From the IMG/VR virus record IMGVR_UViG_3300031951_000060, positions 1-64,000 of that record: 64,000 nt of DNA; one strand, written 5' to 3'. This DNA comes from a virus. The number at the start of each line of letters is the position of its first letter. The first letter of the stretch is position 1. The notes under the pieces were generated by a model. That model was not told where the DNA came from. It saw nothing but the letters and a program-made list of their open reading frames with translations, and did not search any database. Shown here piece after piece: positions 14,511 to 24,200 of this stretch. The position numbers and the translations under genes are program-made.

Positions 14511-15545
14511 ATGGCATTACAAAGAAGCAGAGGTAGAACAGTAAGAAAGTCTCAGGTACCAACCTTTTCAACTTCTTTTACTAGATCTCAATATCAGTCT
14601 ACCCTTAGTTCATTAGGATTGTCTTATTCGGAGTCGTCATTTAATACAAGTGATAACGGATTAGACCAAAAATGGCAAGCACAAAATATTACCCCAGGAA
14701 CAGTTGTTCCATTTGGAACTACTATTGGTATTACATATTATATGTATGTATATCCTGGTTTCAGCCATTACGGCGGATTTGGTCACTATGGTGGCTTTGG
14801 TCACTATGGTGGCTTTGGTCACTACAGTAACTTTGGTCACTACAGTAACTTTGGTCACTACAGTAACTTCAGCCATTACGGCGGATTTGGTCACTACAGT
14901 AACTTCGGCCATTATAGTAACTTCAGCCATTATAGTAACTTCAGCCATTACGGTGGTTTTGGTCACTATAATAGTTTTAGTCATTATGGGTCCTTTAGTC
15001 ATGGATATGGTGGCTTTGCCCACTACGGAGGATTCTACGGCGGATTTAGCCATCATGGTGGTCTAGGCTGGTACTCTATTGGAGCACAAACTGGTATTTT
15101 GACACCAACTGGATCAATTACTGCAGAAAATGTTAAGGTTGGAGATAAACTATTAGCATTAAATGTTGACGAGATTGATTTATCAACCTTTAATCCAAAT
15201 GATTGGACGTCTGAAACCTTTACATCTCCATCAGTTGTAGAAACAGAGGTTGTCTCTGTGGTAAAACATGTTAAAGATACTGCTGTAAGAATTAATGGTG
15301 ATGTATTTTCACAAAGCCATAAAATCCTAACAAGAAAAGACGGAATAGTGCAGTTTGTATTATCAAGTCTAATCGACGGATCTTTTGAGGTTTGGAGTTA
15401 TACTGAACAAAATTGGGTTCCTGTAACAGAATTTGAAACAATATCTTATATTGATAAGGTATATTCTATCAACTGTGAGCCATACGACATGTTCTTTACT
15501 AACAACATGTTGGTTTACGATAGCGATTCAAACATACCATCCTAG
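14511..15545 (+). CDS. PASTA-like / His-Tyr-Gly repeat / Hint-domain fibre
   Basis: A 344-residue protein with three parts. Residues about 18-80 (SQYQSTLSSLGLSYSES...ITPGTVVPFGTTI) look like a PASTA cell-wall-binding domain. Residues 83-160 are 13 hexapeptides of the form [GNS]F[GS]HY[GSN], then degenerate copies to about 188. From about 190 a Hint (hedgehog/intein) fold is readable: TGSITAENVKVGDKLLALN, SQSHKILTRKDG and VYSINCEPYDMFFTNNMLVYD. The canonical first Cys is missing (GAQTG at that place), and the usual end is followed by a few residues only. Without Cys1 classical splicing is unlikely; a structural or cross-linking Hint relic is plausible. Hint domains with this ending occur in phage and bacterial surface proteins. 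Confidence 0.75.
   Translation: MALQRSRGRTVRKSQVPTFSTSFTRSQYQSTLSSLGLSYSESSFNTSDNGLDQKWQAQNITPGTVVPFGTTIGITYYMYVYPGFSHYGGFGHYGGFGHYGGFGHYSNFGHYSNFGHYSNFSHYGGFGHYSNFGHYSNFSHYSNFSHYGGFGHYNSFSHYGSFSHGYGGFAHYGGFYGGFSHHGGLGWYSIGAQTGILTPTGSITAENVKVGDKLLALNVDEIDLSTFNPNDWTSETFTSPSVVETEVVSVVKHVKDTAVRINGDVFSQSHKILTRKDGIVQFVLSSLIDGSFEVWSYTEQNWVPVTEFETISYIDKVYSINCEPYDMFFTNNMLVYDSDSNIPS
14757..15060 (+). repeat. 18-bp coding repeat (Gly-Phe-Gly-His-Tyr-Gly)
   Basis: Thirteen in-frame 18-base units code hexapeptides of the consensus [GNS]F[GS]HY[GSN] from 14757 to 14990, and degenerate units continue to about 15074. Neighbouring copies are close to identical at nucleotide level, indicating expansion by slippage. 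Confidence 0.9.
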
Positions 15546-15559
15546 TAGAAAGCGGTATC

Positions 15560-16303
15560 ATGGGAAGACTTCCTAATGATGAGTATTATCCAAAAGAATG
15601 GAAAGAAAATCAGCCATACGTTCATAAACACGAAGACATATCACTAAATTCTGATCGTGTAACTAAGGGAGATATGGCAACACCATTTTCCATCAGTCCA
15701 CAAATATCTGACTTTACGAGAAAGTTTGGCGAAGAGTTAGCAGAAATGCCTACTGCAGAAGAGATGGCTCAATGGCATTTTCCCTGGGATAAAGAATACA
15801 GAGAGGGAACATCCTTTTTTGTACCAGAAAATAGATATACTCATGAAGCAATATTTCCTCCACAATTAGTTAAAGATAATATTTATAAAATATTACTTTC
15901 TCCAGATATATATGTAAAGATAATTTCTTCTGAATTAATTTTAAATAGTAAAAAACACATAACAAACGAGTATAAATTTATTAGTAGAACTCTTTATACT
16001 CATCTAGAGCCTACAGATAAAATAATTGAAGATGAGTCTATGTGGGAAACTTGGTGCCCTAGAGTGTATCAATGGAATATTAGGTGGCTACCAAAAGACA
16101 ATGCAAGATTAACATTTTTTGTGGATAAAGATATTGAAGATATGCTATACTGTAATGTAGAGGAATACTCTATAGATACAAAAGATATTGACGGAGGATG
16201 TGTGGCAGTCCCAGTTACTTTTAGGAGGGGTTTAAAGAAAAAAATGGCATATATGAAACATGATACCCCTTATTTATACTTAAAGGTTGACACCTATGAA
16301 TAA
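15560..16303 (+). CDS. Uncharacterised 247-residue protein
   Basis: Soluble protein with no recognised family. The first 70 residues are polar and Pro-rich, with IISPQ-like helix FTRKFGEELAEMPTAEEM; the centre contains WCPRVYQWNIRWLPKDN and the end a basic RRGLKKKMAYMKH segment. The use of Trp and the general layout recall the two following proteins, so it may be a diverged member of the same group, but no clear alignment was found. It starts 14 bases after the Hint gene and its stop overlaps the following ATG. Confidence 0.45.
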   Translation: MGRLPNDEYYPKEWKENQPYVHKHEDISLNSDRVTKGDMATPFSISPQISDFTRKFGEELAEMPTAEEMAQWHFPWDKEYREGTSFFVPENRYTHEAIFPPQLVKDNIYKILLSPDIYVKIISSELILNSKKHITNEYKFISRTLYTHLEPTDKIIEDESMWETWCPRVYQWNIRWLPKDNARLTFFVDKDIEDMLYCNVEEYSIDTKDIDGGCVAVPVTFRRGLKKKMAYMKHDTPYLYLKVDTYE

Positions 16304-17009
16304 AAAAAATATTATAAACTTTATTCCAAAAGATGAATACACTATTGAGTATGCATCAAAGCCAGAGCCAATGTCTAAAAACTTCCCTCTATGGTGGAGA
16401 AAACAAGAACCATATGTTGGTGGAGAAAAAAGAGTGGTAAATGGGCAATATAATGAAACTGTAAAAAAGTGTCCAGGAATATTAGATTTACTAGTTACTG
16501 GTTATCTTCTTAAGACCCCATGTGATATTTATGTGGATACCACTGAAGATAAATTACAATTTCAGGTTCATGATGCACACAAAGAATGCGTAACTATTCA
16601 TACTAGAGAACAAGTTGGCAATTGGGATTTTGATAGATCTGTCTGGTCAGATGATATTTTTAGAATACATCCTATGTGGGTTGTAACTACTCAAAAGGGC
16701 TATAGTACTTTATTTATTCATCCATCATTTCACAATGACCTACCATTTGATATTGTTCCAGCAATTATAGATACAGACATGTATCCATCAGATGGGCCAT
16801 TTTCTATGAGATTTAAAAAGGGTTTTAAGGGTGTAATAGAGGCTGGAACTCCACTCGTTCAATGTATCCCATACAAAAGAGAGCATTTTGAAGCCAACAT
16901 ATTGGAAAAGCCTGATTTAAAAATTTTAAAATCTTTACAACAAAAATTAAGACACAAGTTTGGCGGATCTTATAAAAAATTAATGTGGGAAAAGAAGGTG
17001 TTTAATTAA
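16296..17009 (+). CDS. Uncharacterised phage protein (paralogue A)
   Basis: A 237-residue protein. ATG 16296 overlaps the upstream stop; a TTG nine bases before is less likely. Recognisable blocks are IINFIPKDEYTIEYASKP, FPLWWRKQEPY, KKCPGILDLLVTGY, then FRIHPMWVVTTQKGYSTLF and GFKGVIEAGTPLVQCIPYKR. This is a conserved family of unknown function common in marine and freshwater phages, often near 2-oxoglutarate oxygenases. The next gene is a paralogue with the same blocks. The Trp-Trp motif and beta-rich body suggest a cupin or jelly-roll-like binding protein, which is inference. Confidence 0.55.
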   Translation: MNKKNIINFIPKDEYTIEYASKPEPMSKNFPLWWRKQEPYVGGEKRVVNGQYNETVKKCPGILDLLVTGYLLKTPCDIYVDTTEDKLQFQVHDAHKECVTIHTREQVGNWDFDRSVWSDDIFRIHPMWVVTTQKGYSTLFIHPSFHNDLPFDIVPAIIDTDMYPSDGPFSMRFKKGFKGVIEAGTPLVQCIPYKREHFEANILEKPDLKILKSLQQKLRHKFGGSYKKLMWEKKVFN

Positions 17010-17770
17010 TGGATAAATTTGAAGAAAAGTATAAAAATCCAGAACCACTAGAGGACAACGTGGTAAAGTTTTTTACCTCTAGTGCATATATTAAAACAAC
17101 TCCAAGCCCAGTGCCAGCAATAAACAATTTGCCAAACTGGTGGAAAGATAGGCCAATCTATCAAAGAAATGATGATATTGATAGATTATCTATAGTTAAT
17201 AATCGTGGTGCGGATGCAGCATCTATTAGCGTTAAGCATTGTATGCCGTTTTTTGATGCTCTTACATGTGGATATCACTATCTTTTACCAACCACAGTGA
17301 CAGTAAAAAAGACAGATGACCCAGATACTCCAGACATATCCTGGGACCCAACAAAAGCACGTCCTATAGAGATGCGTGGACATATAGAACTTCCAGTCCC
17401 AGCAAATTGTTATCCAATTCACTTTGTTTGGGATATGAGATGGGGAACAAAAATGCCAGATGGTTGGTCAGCAATGATCACTCATCCAATTGATAGGTAT
17501 GATCTTCCGTTTTTTACAATGACGGCAATTCAAGATTCAGACAGATGGTTTACTGGAAATGTTGTGACATTCTTTTTAAGAAAAGATTTTGAGGGTGAAA
17601 TTCCAGCAGGAACTCCAATAATGTCCATTATTCCAATTAAAAGAGCAAATTGGACGATGGAAGTTGACCACTCCCTTATGCACGAGGGTCTGTGGGATTT
17701 AGAGAGAAAAAGAAATTATTTATATGGATTCTATAAAAAGCATAGATGGATTAGAAAAAAATATCGATAG
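17009..17770 (+). CDS. Uncharacterised phage protein (paralogue B)
   Basis: A 253-residue protein coupled through TAATG to its paralogue. Matching blocks: LPNWWKDRPIY for FPLWWRKQEPY, KHCMPFFDALTCGYHYL for KKCPGILDLLVTGY, HPIDRYDLPFFTM for HPSFHNDLPFDIV, and GEIPAGTPIMSIIPIKR for GVIEAGTPLVQCIPYKR. The order of blocks is identical, so the pair arose by duplication, but overall identity looks low, so the duplication is old or each copy has a distinct partner. Function not known. Confidence 0.55.
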   Translation: MDKFEEKYKNPEPLEDNVVKFFTSSAYIKTTPSPVPAINNLPNWWKDRPIYQRNDDIDRLSIVNNRGADAASISVKHCMPFFDALTCGYHYLLPTTVTVKKTDDPDTPDISWDPTKARPIEMRGHIELPVPANCYPIHFVWDMRWGTKMPDGWSAMITHPIDRYDLPFFTMTAIQDSDRWFTGNVVTFFLRKDFEGEIPAGTPIMSIIPIKRANWTMEVDHSLMHEGLWDLERKRNYLYGFYKKHRWIRKKYR

Positions 17771-17778
17771 GAGATAAA

Positions 17779-18438
17779 ATGAACAACTACGAATATGGCG
17801 ATTCACATCAGCCAAGTGTTAGCAGGTCCAAAAAAGAGCATTTGTTCTTTGAAAGACAAATAGATATTAATGATACAGATCACCTAGCAAAATTAATGCT
17901 TGATCTAAATGAAAGAATATCTAGGGGAGAAGTGATCAAGGGAGATAGAAATCAGCACACCCCATGGGATAACTCTGGTAGTCAGCCAACAATTAATTGG
18001 AATAAATATAATGTATTTCAAGTATATGACAAAAACATACATACCCTTTTTAGGGCAGTTAGAGACATGACAGTTGAAGCATGTAAGCATTATGAGTTAG
18101 ACTTTACTAAAGAGCAGTTTATGGTTCAAGGTTGGTTTAATGTCAACTACAACCATATTGGAAAACTAGATTGGCATGAGCATGGTGGTGAAGGTGCGCC
18201 ACATTTTCATGGCTACTACTGCGTTAAGGCAGAGCCATCAATAACCTATTATCGTGTTTTTGAAAAAGAAATAGAAAATCATAATAAAAATAATCGTGCC
18301 ATATTGTCAGAGACAGGACACCCACATGCCATGGGTGACTGGGATTGGGAAGGTCCAAGAATTACTATAGCCTATGATGTAATTCCATTAAGACTTATTC
18401 CTATGGAGTGGGAGCAGCACTGGATTCCTTTGGTGTAA
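17779..18438 (+). CDS. Possible second 2-oxoglutarate/Fe(II) oxygenase
   Basis: A 219-residue protein. The centre reads VQGWFNVNYNHIGKLDWHEHGG followed by PHFHGYYCVKAE, and near the end ETGHPHAMGDWDWEGPRITIAYDV. Trp-Asn-x-Asn, His-rich motif, Gly-Tyr-Tyr and a late Arg-x-Thr-Ile-Ala strand are the order expected in the putative 2OG-Fe(II) oxygenase family used by marine phages, but the usual H-x-D is replaced by H-E-H, so metal binding or co-substrate use may differ. It could be an inactive or otherwise cupin-like protein. It follows the paralogue pair at 9 bases and is followed by three overlapping small genes. Confidence is moderate because no clean iron triad can be read. Confidence 0.5.
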   Translation: MNNYEYGDSHQPSVSRSKKEHLFFERQIDINDTDHLAKLMLDLNERISRGEVIKGDRNQHTPWDNSGSQPTINWNKYNVFQVYDKNIHTLFRAVRDMTVEACKHYELDFTKEQFMVQGWFNVNYNHIGKLDWHEHGGEGAPHFHGYYCVKAEPSITYYRVFEKEIENHNKNNRAILSETGHPHAMGDWDWEGPRITIAYDVIPLRLIPMEWEQHWIPLV

Positions 18439-18439
18439 A

Positions 18440-18787
18440 ATGTTATACACTGCTTCTGCCTTGTTTTTATTATTTTTAATATCTATGGTATTTTATAAAT
18501 ATACTATAGATACAAAGATAACAATTACAGAATTAAGAAAAGATCGTGATATATATAGAAATAAGTTATGGGTTTTAATTAAAAGAGGAGATAAACTAAA
18601 AGAAGAGTTTATAGTCGCTAACTCTTCAAATACTCTATATAAAAATCTAAAACAAAAAATTTCTTTGTTACGAAATGATCTTGCGGAAACAGATTTTGAG
18701 AATTATGAAAATATTAAAGATGAAATACTCAAGGCATTAAAAGATATAGATTCATATGGAGAGGGCAATGATAAAAGTAAAAATTAA
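18440..18787 (+). CDS. Membrane-anchored coiled-coil protein
   Basis: A 115-residue protein with one N-terminal transmembrane segment (residues about 4-19, TASALFLLFLISMVFY), then a charged coiled-coil to the end, with Lys/Glu heptads such as ISLLRNDLAETDFENYENI. This is the topology of inner-membrane spanins and of some holin accessory proteins, but Gram-positive-infecting phages usually lack spanins, so a role in lysis is only one option. It may anchor the ferredoxin or other soluble partners. The 3' end overlaps the ferredoxin gene by about 20 bases. Confidence 0.55.
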   Translation: MLYTASALFLLFLISMVFYKYTIDTKITITELRKDRDIYRNKLWVLIKRGDKLKEEFIVANSSNTLYKNLKQKISLLRNDLAETDFENYENIKDEILKALKDIDSYGEGNDKSKN

Positions 18788-18965
18788 TTATGACTGTCAG
18801 GCCTGGGGGCAATGTGTATTTGATGCTCCAGAAGTTTTTGATTTAGTTGATAGCGAACGAAAAACATGGAATTATAATGTTGAGGATAATTTGCTAGATA
18901 AAATTTCACTTGCAGTTAGCCATTGTCCAAATAGGGCTATATCTTTTGAGGTCGTAGATGATTAA
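18768..18965 (+). CDS. [3Fe-4S]-type ferredoxin
   Basis: A 65-residue electron carrier. ATG 18768 is chosen: GGAG ends six bases upstream, and the protein begins with the usual short strand IKVKIN. An ATG 12 bases earlier would include the ribosome site. Cluster ligands are C10, C16 (C-x5-C) and C53 (CPNRAI), with DAPEVFDLVD in between; this three-Cys arrangement and APEVF motif are those of bacterial single-cluster ferredoxins that feed P450s and other oxygenases, especially in Actinobacteria. It lies inside a run of overlapping genes behind the possible oxygenase at 17779. Its electron partner here is unknown. Confidence 0.85.
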   Translation: MIKVKINYDCQAWGQCVFDAPEVFDLVDSERKTWNYNVEDNLLDKISLAVSHCPNRAISFEVVDD

Positions 18966-19092
18966 GAAATTAATTTGCATATTATACGGACATAAAATTG
19001 AAGAGTCATCATGTCCATATACACTTAAGACATATCAAACGTGTCTCCGTTGTGGCTTACAAGGCATAAAAGAAAACCATAACCCTCAATAA
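18958..19092 (+). CDS. Small DUF1660-like zinc-binding protein
   Basis: A 44-residue protein overlapping the end of the ferredoxin gene by eight bases. It begins MIKKLICILYGHK and contains CP at residue 19-20 and CLRCG at 29-33. Start KK-L-x-C-x-L-x-GHK plus a later CxxC is the pattern of the tiny DUF1660 phage zinc proteins (function unknown). No separate ribosome site; translation is probably coupled. The gene is easy to miss because of its size. Confidence 0.6.
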   Translation: MIKKLICILYGHKIEESSCPYTLKTYQTCLRCGLQGIKENHNPQ

Positions 19093-19103
19093 TACAATTA
19101 GAG

Positions 19104-19132
19104 TTGTTAAAAATTAAAAACTCTGATATACT
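19104..19132 (+). promoter_or_regulatory. Promoter for the ribonucleotide reductase gene
   Basis: TTGTTA (19104-19109), 17-base spacer, TG-A-TATACT (19124-19132). The start codon GTG 19165 lies 32 bases beyond with AAAGGAG in place, so the message has a normal leader. The gap 19093-19164 holds nothing else recognisable. Confidence 0.75.
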
Positions 19133-19164
19133 TTACCAATAACAGTTCTTAAAGGAGAAAAACA

Positions 19165-21195
19165 GTGTCAGATTTTTTTAGTTTTCGTTTGTCAGAAGAT
19201 TTCGTAAATGAGTATAAAGCAAAGGAATCTCCTTTTGGATTTATAGATGCAGGTGGTAACTCATTAGGAGAGATTACGTTTATCCGTACCTACTCCCGTA
19301 TGAAGGATGATGGGACTAAGGAAAGATGGTACGAGGTTTGTCGTCGAGTAATCGAGGGCATGTATTCAGCACAAAAGAATCACGCTAAAGAAAACAGACT
19401 CCCCTGGAATGATTATAAGGCTCAGGCATCTGCTAAAGAGGCGTTTGACCGTATGTTTAATTTAAAGTGGACTCCGCCAGGAAGAGGCATGTGGGCTTTT
19501 GGAACACCTCTAACTATGGAAAAGAGAAACTCGGCAGCACTTCAAAATTGTGCCATGGTTTCTACAAAAGATATTGACCGTAATGACCCAGGGGCATTGT
19601 TTGCATGGGTGATGGACGCATTGATGATGGGTGTTGGTGTAGGGTTTGATACAGTAGGTGCAGAAAAACAACTTCCCATTTATACACCTACAGAACCAGC
19701 ACAAATATATGAAATTCCAGATACCCGTGAGGGATGGGTAGAATCTGTAAGACTTTTGTTAAATTCTTTTTTAAGGCCAAACCACTTTATTCAAGAGTTT
19801 AACTATGACCTTATTCGCCCCCTAGGAGCGCCCATTAAAGGCTTTGGAGGCACAGCAAGCGGTCCTGCACCACTTATTCAGTTACACAAGCAGATCAGGG
19901 CTGTAATCGGCGGTAGGGCTGGAGAGACCCTTGACTCAAGAGCAATAGTAGATATTGTTAATCTTATTGGTACCTGTGTGGTATCAGGAAATGTTAGACG
20001 ATCTGCAACCCTGGCTTTGGGTAATGCTCAAGATGAAGACTTTATGAATCTTAAGAATTCTGAGGTTTTTCCAGATAGAAACTCATTTGATCCAGAAAAC
20101 CCAGGTTGGGCGTGGATGTCGAATAACTCAATTTCTGCGACGGTAGGTACAAAGTACGAAGACTATGTAGACCTAATCGCAAGCAATGGAGAGCCAGGAT
20201 TCATTTGGCTTGATGTTGCCAGAAACTACGGCAGACTTAAGGATCCTGCGGATGGCAAGGATTATCGTGTAATGGGATTCAATCCTTGTGCAGAGCAGCC
20301 ATTGGAATCATACGAACTATGCACCTTGGTCGAGGTACATCTAAATCGTCATGAATCCAAGGAAGACTTCCTCCGCACCCTTAAGTTTGCTTATCTCTAT
20401 GGCAAGACGGTAACGCTGATACCAACACACTGGCAACAGACAAACGGTATCATGCAACGTAATCGTCGTATTGGAACATCACTTACGGGTATTGCTTCAT
20501 TCTCAGACAAATTTGGTTTGCCTGTTGTGCGTGAATGGATGGACGAAGGATATGAGACTATCCGTAAATATGATCACTCATATTCTGAATGGCTATGCGT
20601 TCGTGATTCCATTAGAGTCACAACTGTTAAACCATCGGGGTCTGTATCAATTCTTTCTGGCGCAACTCCTGGAGTTCACTGGGCGCCTGGAGGAAACTAT
20701 TTCTTGAGAGCAATTAGATTTGGGAATACTGACCCAATGATTCACTTGTTCAAGGCTGCTGGATATAAAATGGAGCCTGACCTTGTATCTGCGAATACAA
20801 CTGTCGTATATTTCCCAGTACATTCTGGCCACGCAAGATCTGAAAAGGATGTAACATTATTTGAGAAGATTGCGCTTGCTGCTACTGCTCAGAAATATTG
20901 GTCTGATAACGGCGTGTCTGTAACGCTTTCATTTGACAAAGAAACTGAAACCAAGCATATTGCGCCTGCTCTTCATATGTACGAAGGACAACTAAAGGCC
21001 GTGTCATTCCTGCCAATGGGAAATACGGTGTATCCTCAACAGCCATATACCGAAATTACTGAAGAAGAATATAATAGTTATATTGGTCAGATTAAAAAGA
21101 TCGACTGGTCTGCTATTTATGACGGAATAGAAAATCTAGAGGCTCAGGGTGAAATGTACTGCACCACAGATGCTTGCGAAATTAAAATCTCGTAG
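19165..21195 (+). CDS. nrdJ: Class II (adenosylcobalamin) ribonucleotide triphosphate reductase
   Basis: A 676-residue monomeric reductase that makes deoxynucleotides for phage DNA synthesis without oxygen dependence, using adenosylcobalamin. GTG start after AAAGGAG. PPGRGMWAFG is a family signature; C129 (LQNCAMVST), C375 (FNPCAEQPLESYELC) and C386 form the two active-site cysteines plus the thiyl-radical cysteine; the C-terminal YCTTDACEI supplies the CxxxxC redox pair (C666, C671) that reduces the active site. Length and layout match the Lactobacillus leichmannii type. It has its own promoter and stands between accessory genes and the virion module. Such enzymes are common in phages of Actinobacteria and cyanobacteria; the host must supply B12 or its transport. 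Confidence 0.95.
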   Translation: MSDFFSFRLSEDFVNEYKAKESPFGFIDAGGNSLGEITFIRTYSRMKDDGTKERWYEVCRRVIEGMYSAQKNHAKENRLPWNDYKAQASAKEAFDRMFNLKWTPPGRGMWAFGTPLTMEKRNSAALQNCAMVSTKDIDRNDPGALFAWVMDALMMGVGVGFDTVGAEKQLPIYTPTEPAQIYEIPDTREGWVESVRLLLNSFLRPNHFIQEFNYDLIRPLGAPIKGFGGTASGPAPLIQLHKQIRAVIGGRAGETLDSRAIVDIVNLIGTCVVSGNVRRSATLALGNAQDEDFMNLKNSEVFPDRNSFDPENPGWAWMSNNSISATVGTKYEDYVDLIASNGEPGFIWLDVARNYGRLKDPADGKDYRVMGFNPCAEQPLESYELCTLVEVHLNRHESKEDFLRTLKFAYLYGKTVTLIPTHWQQTNGIMQRNRRIGTSLTGIASFSDKFGLPVVREWMDEGYETIRKYDHSYSEWLCVRDSIRVTTVKPSGSVSILSGATPGVHWAPGGNYFLRAIRFGNTDPMIHLFKAAGYKMEPDLVSANTTVVYFPVHSGHARSEKDVTLFEKIALAATAQKYWSDNGVSVTLSFDKETETKHIAPALHMYEGQLKAVSFLPMGNTVYPQQPYTEITEEEYNSYIGQIKKIDWSAIYDGIENLEAQGEMYCTTDACEIKIS

Positions 21196-21197
21196 TA

Positions 21198-21206
21198 TGA
21201 TAAAAT
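21198..21206 (+). promoter_or_regulatory. Extended -10 element TGATAAAAT
   Basis: TG-A-TAAAAT ends 9 bases before ATG 21216, giving at most a 2-3 base leader. No ribosome site between. Confidence 0.45.
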
Positions 21207-21215
21207 AGACTCATA

Positions 21216-24200
21216 ATGTCTAGTCCTTCAAACCTTTACGCAGAGAAAATATATTCAGAGCATCCTCAGTTTCTGTGGGCACTTGATGATGAAGCAGATT
21301 ATGTATCGATAATATCTGAGGAACAAAGAGACGTTTCCCTATGGTCTATAGATAATGCAACAGCAATATCAACAGAAGAACTTGAAAATGCTCCATTTCC
21401 AGATAGTATAATCAATAAAGTTAGCATTAATTCAGTAATTGCAGACTTATTCTCAATTACAATGGTTAGTCCAAATATTGTAAACTTTAATGATTTAAAT
21501 TCAATACTAAAAACTTTTTCTGTAGGATCTTATTTGTATAGTTTGAGTCCATACATTTTAAGCGTTGAAATAGGCTATAGATACTACGATGATGCGCTTG
21601 AATCATATGTAGATGTGTTAAAGTCGTATGATGTTTCTTTAACAGAAAAGTGGTACTTTGTATCTGAAACTTTTAGTCCAGAAGAGACAACCGAGCCAAT
21701 TAGGTTGGTAATAAAAGTTAACTACTTGGGCCAATCATCAAACTTGGATGATTATACTTTTTATACAAACGGAATAACCTTTGGTCAGTGGGCTGAAGAA
21801 TTTCAATCAAGTTCTTTGGGTGTTTCAACGCTAACCCTTCCATCTAATGTTGCGCTGGATCCTGCAAAAGTTATAGAAGCAAAAGCATATGGCTTATCCG
21901 AAAATTCTGGATACTATTTTGTCAATAATAATTCGTTAATGGCTAAAAATTTCGGAATACCAATGGTTTTTGGTTCTTCCAATATCACTAAACTTTATAA
22001 CAATGGCAATAAGCCATCATTAATTGTTCCTTCTGCAGGGATGCTTTCTAATGGAGGAAGATATAAAGATTTTACTTTAGAATTTTGGTTAAGAACAAAC
22101 AACTCGTCTTCTGAATCAAAAAGAATTATAGGTCCAATAGCATCTACGGATGGAATATACCTAGATGGACCTTTTATTGTTTTAAAAATTAATCAAGCAT
22201 ATTCTTCATATTACGTGGGTCATTGGGAAAGGCCAATGCTAATTCACTGGAGATATACAAGTGATTTATCAACAGTTTTGCTTAATGGTGAAGAAATAAT
22301 ATCTTTATCAATTGATTCAGAATCTTTGACATTACCAGAATCTTCAATAATAGTAGGCGGAATTGAAAAAGGTCAAGACTGGATAGGCTTTTATGCACAT
22401 GAAAATATTGAACCTATTGAGATTGATTGTATTGCTATATACCCATACTCAGTTCCTTCGCTTGTTGCCAAACGAAGATTTGTGTATGGTCAGGGTGTAC
22501 AATATCCAGAAAACTTAAATGCTGCTTACGGCGGAAGTTCTGTAGTGTTTGATTATTCCTTTGCAGATTATACAAAAAATTATAATTACCCAGACCTCGG
22601 CTCTTGGGAACAGGGCGCCATAGACAATATTGCAATTGATAGCAATAGTCTTAGTATACCAAATATATCAACACCAACAATAGTTATTGATAGTACCAAC
22701 AAAACACAAGATGATCTTTTATCAGATTGTGCAATTATTCAAAACGAACAATCTTTATTTTTAAAACTGAGACCGAATACATCCTGGAACTCAATCAATT
22801 CATATTTATATCTTGATAACTTAACGCTTTCTGGAAATCCAATTCATGCTTTTTATGGATTATTTAAAAAGCCATCAACTTATTCTGGAACAGAAGTTTT
22901 GATTAGGCTTGAAGATCAAAACGGAAATTACTTTTCTATAGAGTGTGTTGGAAACGACATTAGATATATTTTTAAATATCAGTCTGCATCAGAGCAAACG
23001 CTTTATGAAGCGTTATCTGTTCCCAATGATAGTATATTTTCTGTAGGAATTGAGGTAGATATTTTTAGAGATTATTTTGGAAATGACATTTTGTCATTTT
23101 TTAATAATCAATCTTTGTTAAAGATGTATATCGGCGGTACAAAAGAATTTAATAAGACTTTTACTGGAAATATATATAAGATTGCTCTGTGCTCAGAGAA
23201 AAATGTTAAAGATATTAAAGATTTGTTTAATAATTTAGGCGTACCTAAAGACTATGAAAATATTTTTAATCTTTATGGACCAACAGTTGACTACGACGGA
23301 GGGGAGTCAGATCAAGAATTTTGGACATATTATTTAAACTCTGAAAGTCCTTTTGACTTTAATGCTTCAGAATTTTTATATATTAAGTTATCAGAGCATA
23401 AGCCAAGTCTTGGAATTACTCCAAAAAATTACTTTGATAACTTTTATTTAGATGTAGACATAAAAGGGTCATGGAAAGATTATATTCCTCTTTCTTATTT
23501 TGGACAATACATTACAGACGAATACGGAAATTCTAAGTTTGGAATAGATTTTATTCAATTTAATATAAACTATCCAGCCCCTGCGAAGTTTAAAGAGTCT
23601 GAAACTGTGGACGAAAATGGTTGGACATATTCTGAATTGGCTGCTGAATATTCTTACCCACAACAAAGAACTTATGAGGCTTTGGATAATTATTTATATA
23701 CTGGTTATTTAGACTATCAGGATTTAGCACAAAGATCGATAAAGACATACTCCTACGACACAACAGACTCTATTCTGAAGACTTATATTACTTTTGAATA
23801 TTTAGAAGATGGTGCCAATGCATCAAATGGATTTTTTGTAAACACAGAAAGTGTTCCAAAAAATGGAGTAATTACTCCAGGCTCTAATTGGATTAACACA
23901 AAGTATGAAATTGTAGATAACATAATTGTTTATCCTCCAAAAGGCGTTGATTTTAACGACATTGCAATAGTTGTACATTTAGAGTTTGAGGTTGATGGAA
24001 TCAGATATCAACCAATAAAGGTTAAGAGTTTACAGTTAGCCTCTCAAGCATTTAATTATAATACTGCAAATAACATTGGGACAAGATTTGGAACAAGTGT
24101 ATATCCATATGTAAATAATGGTTATTATTTCAATTACAAAACTAAAAATCCTTTTACTATATATAAGGGGTCTTCTCCGTATTTATATTTAACTAGGTAT

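Noticed and set aside
14661-15066. Alternative frames in the His-Tyr repeat gene
   Set aside because: Repeat-driven open frames with no start signals.
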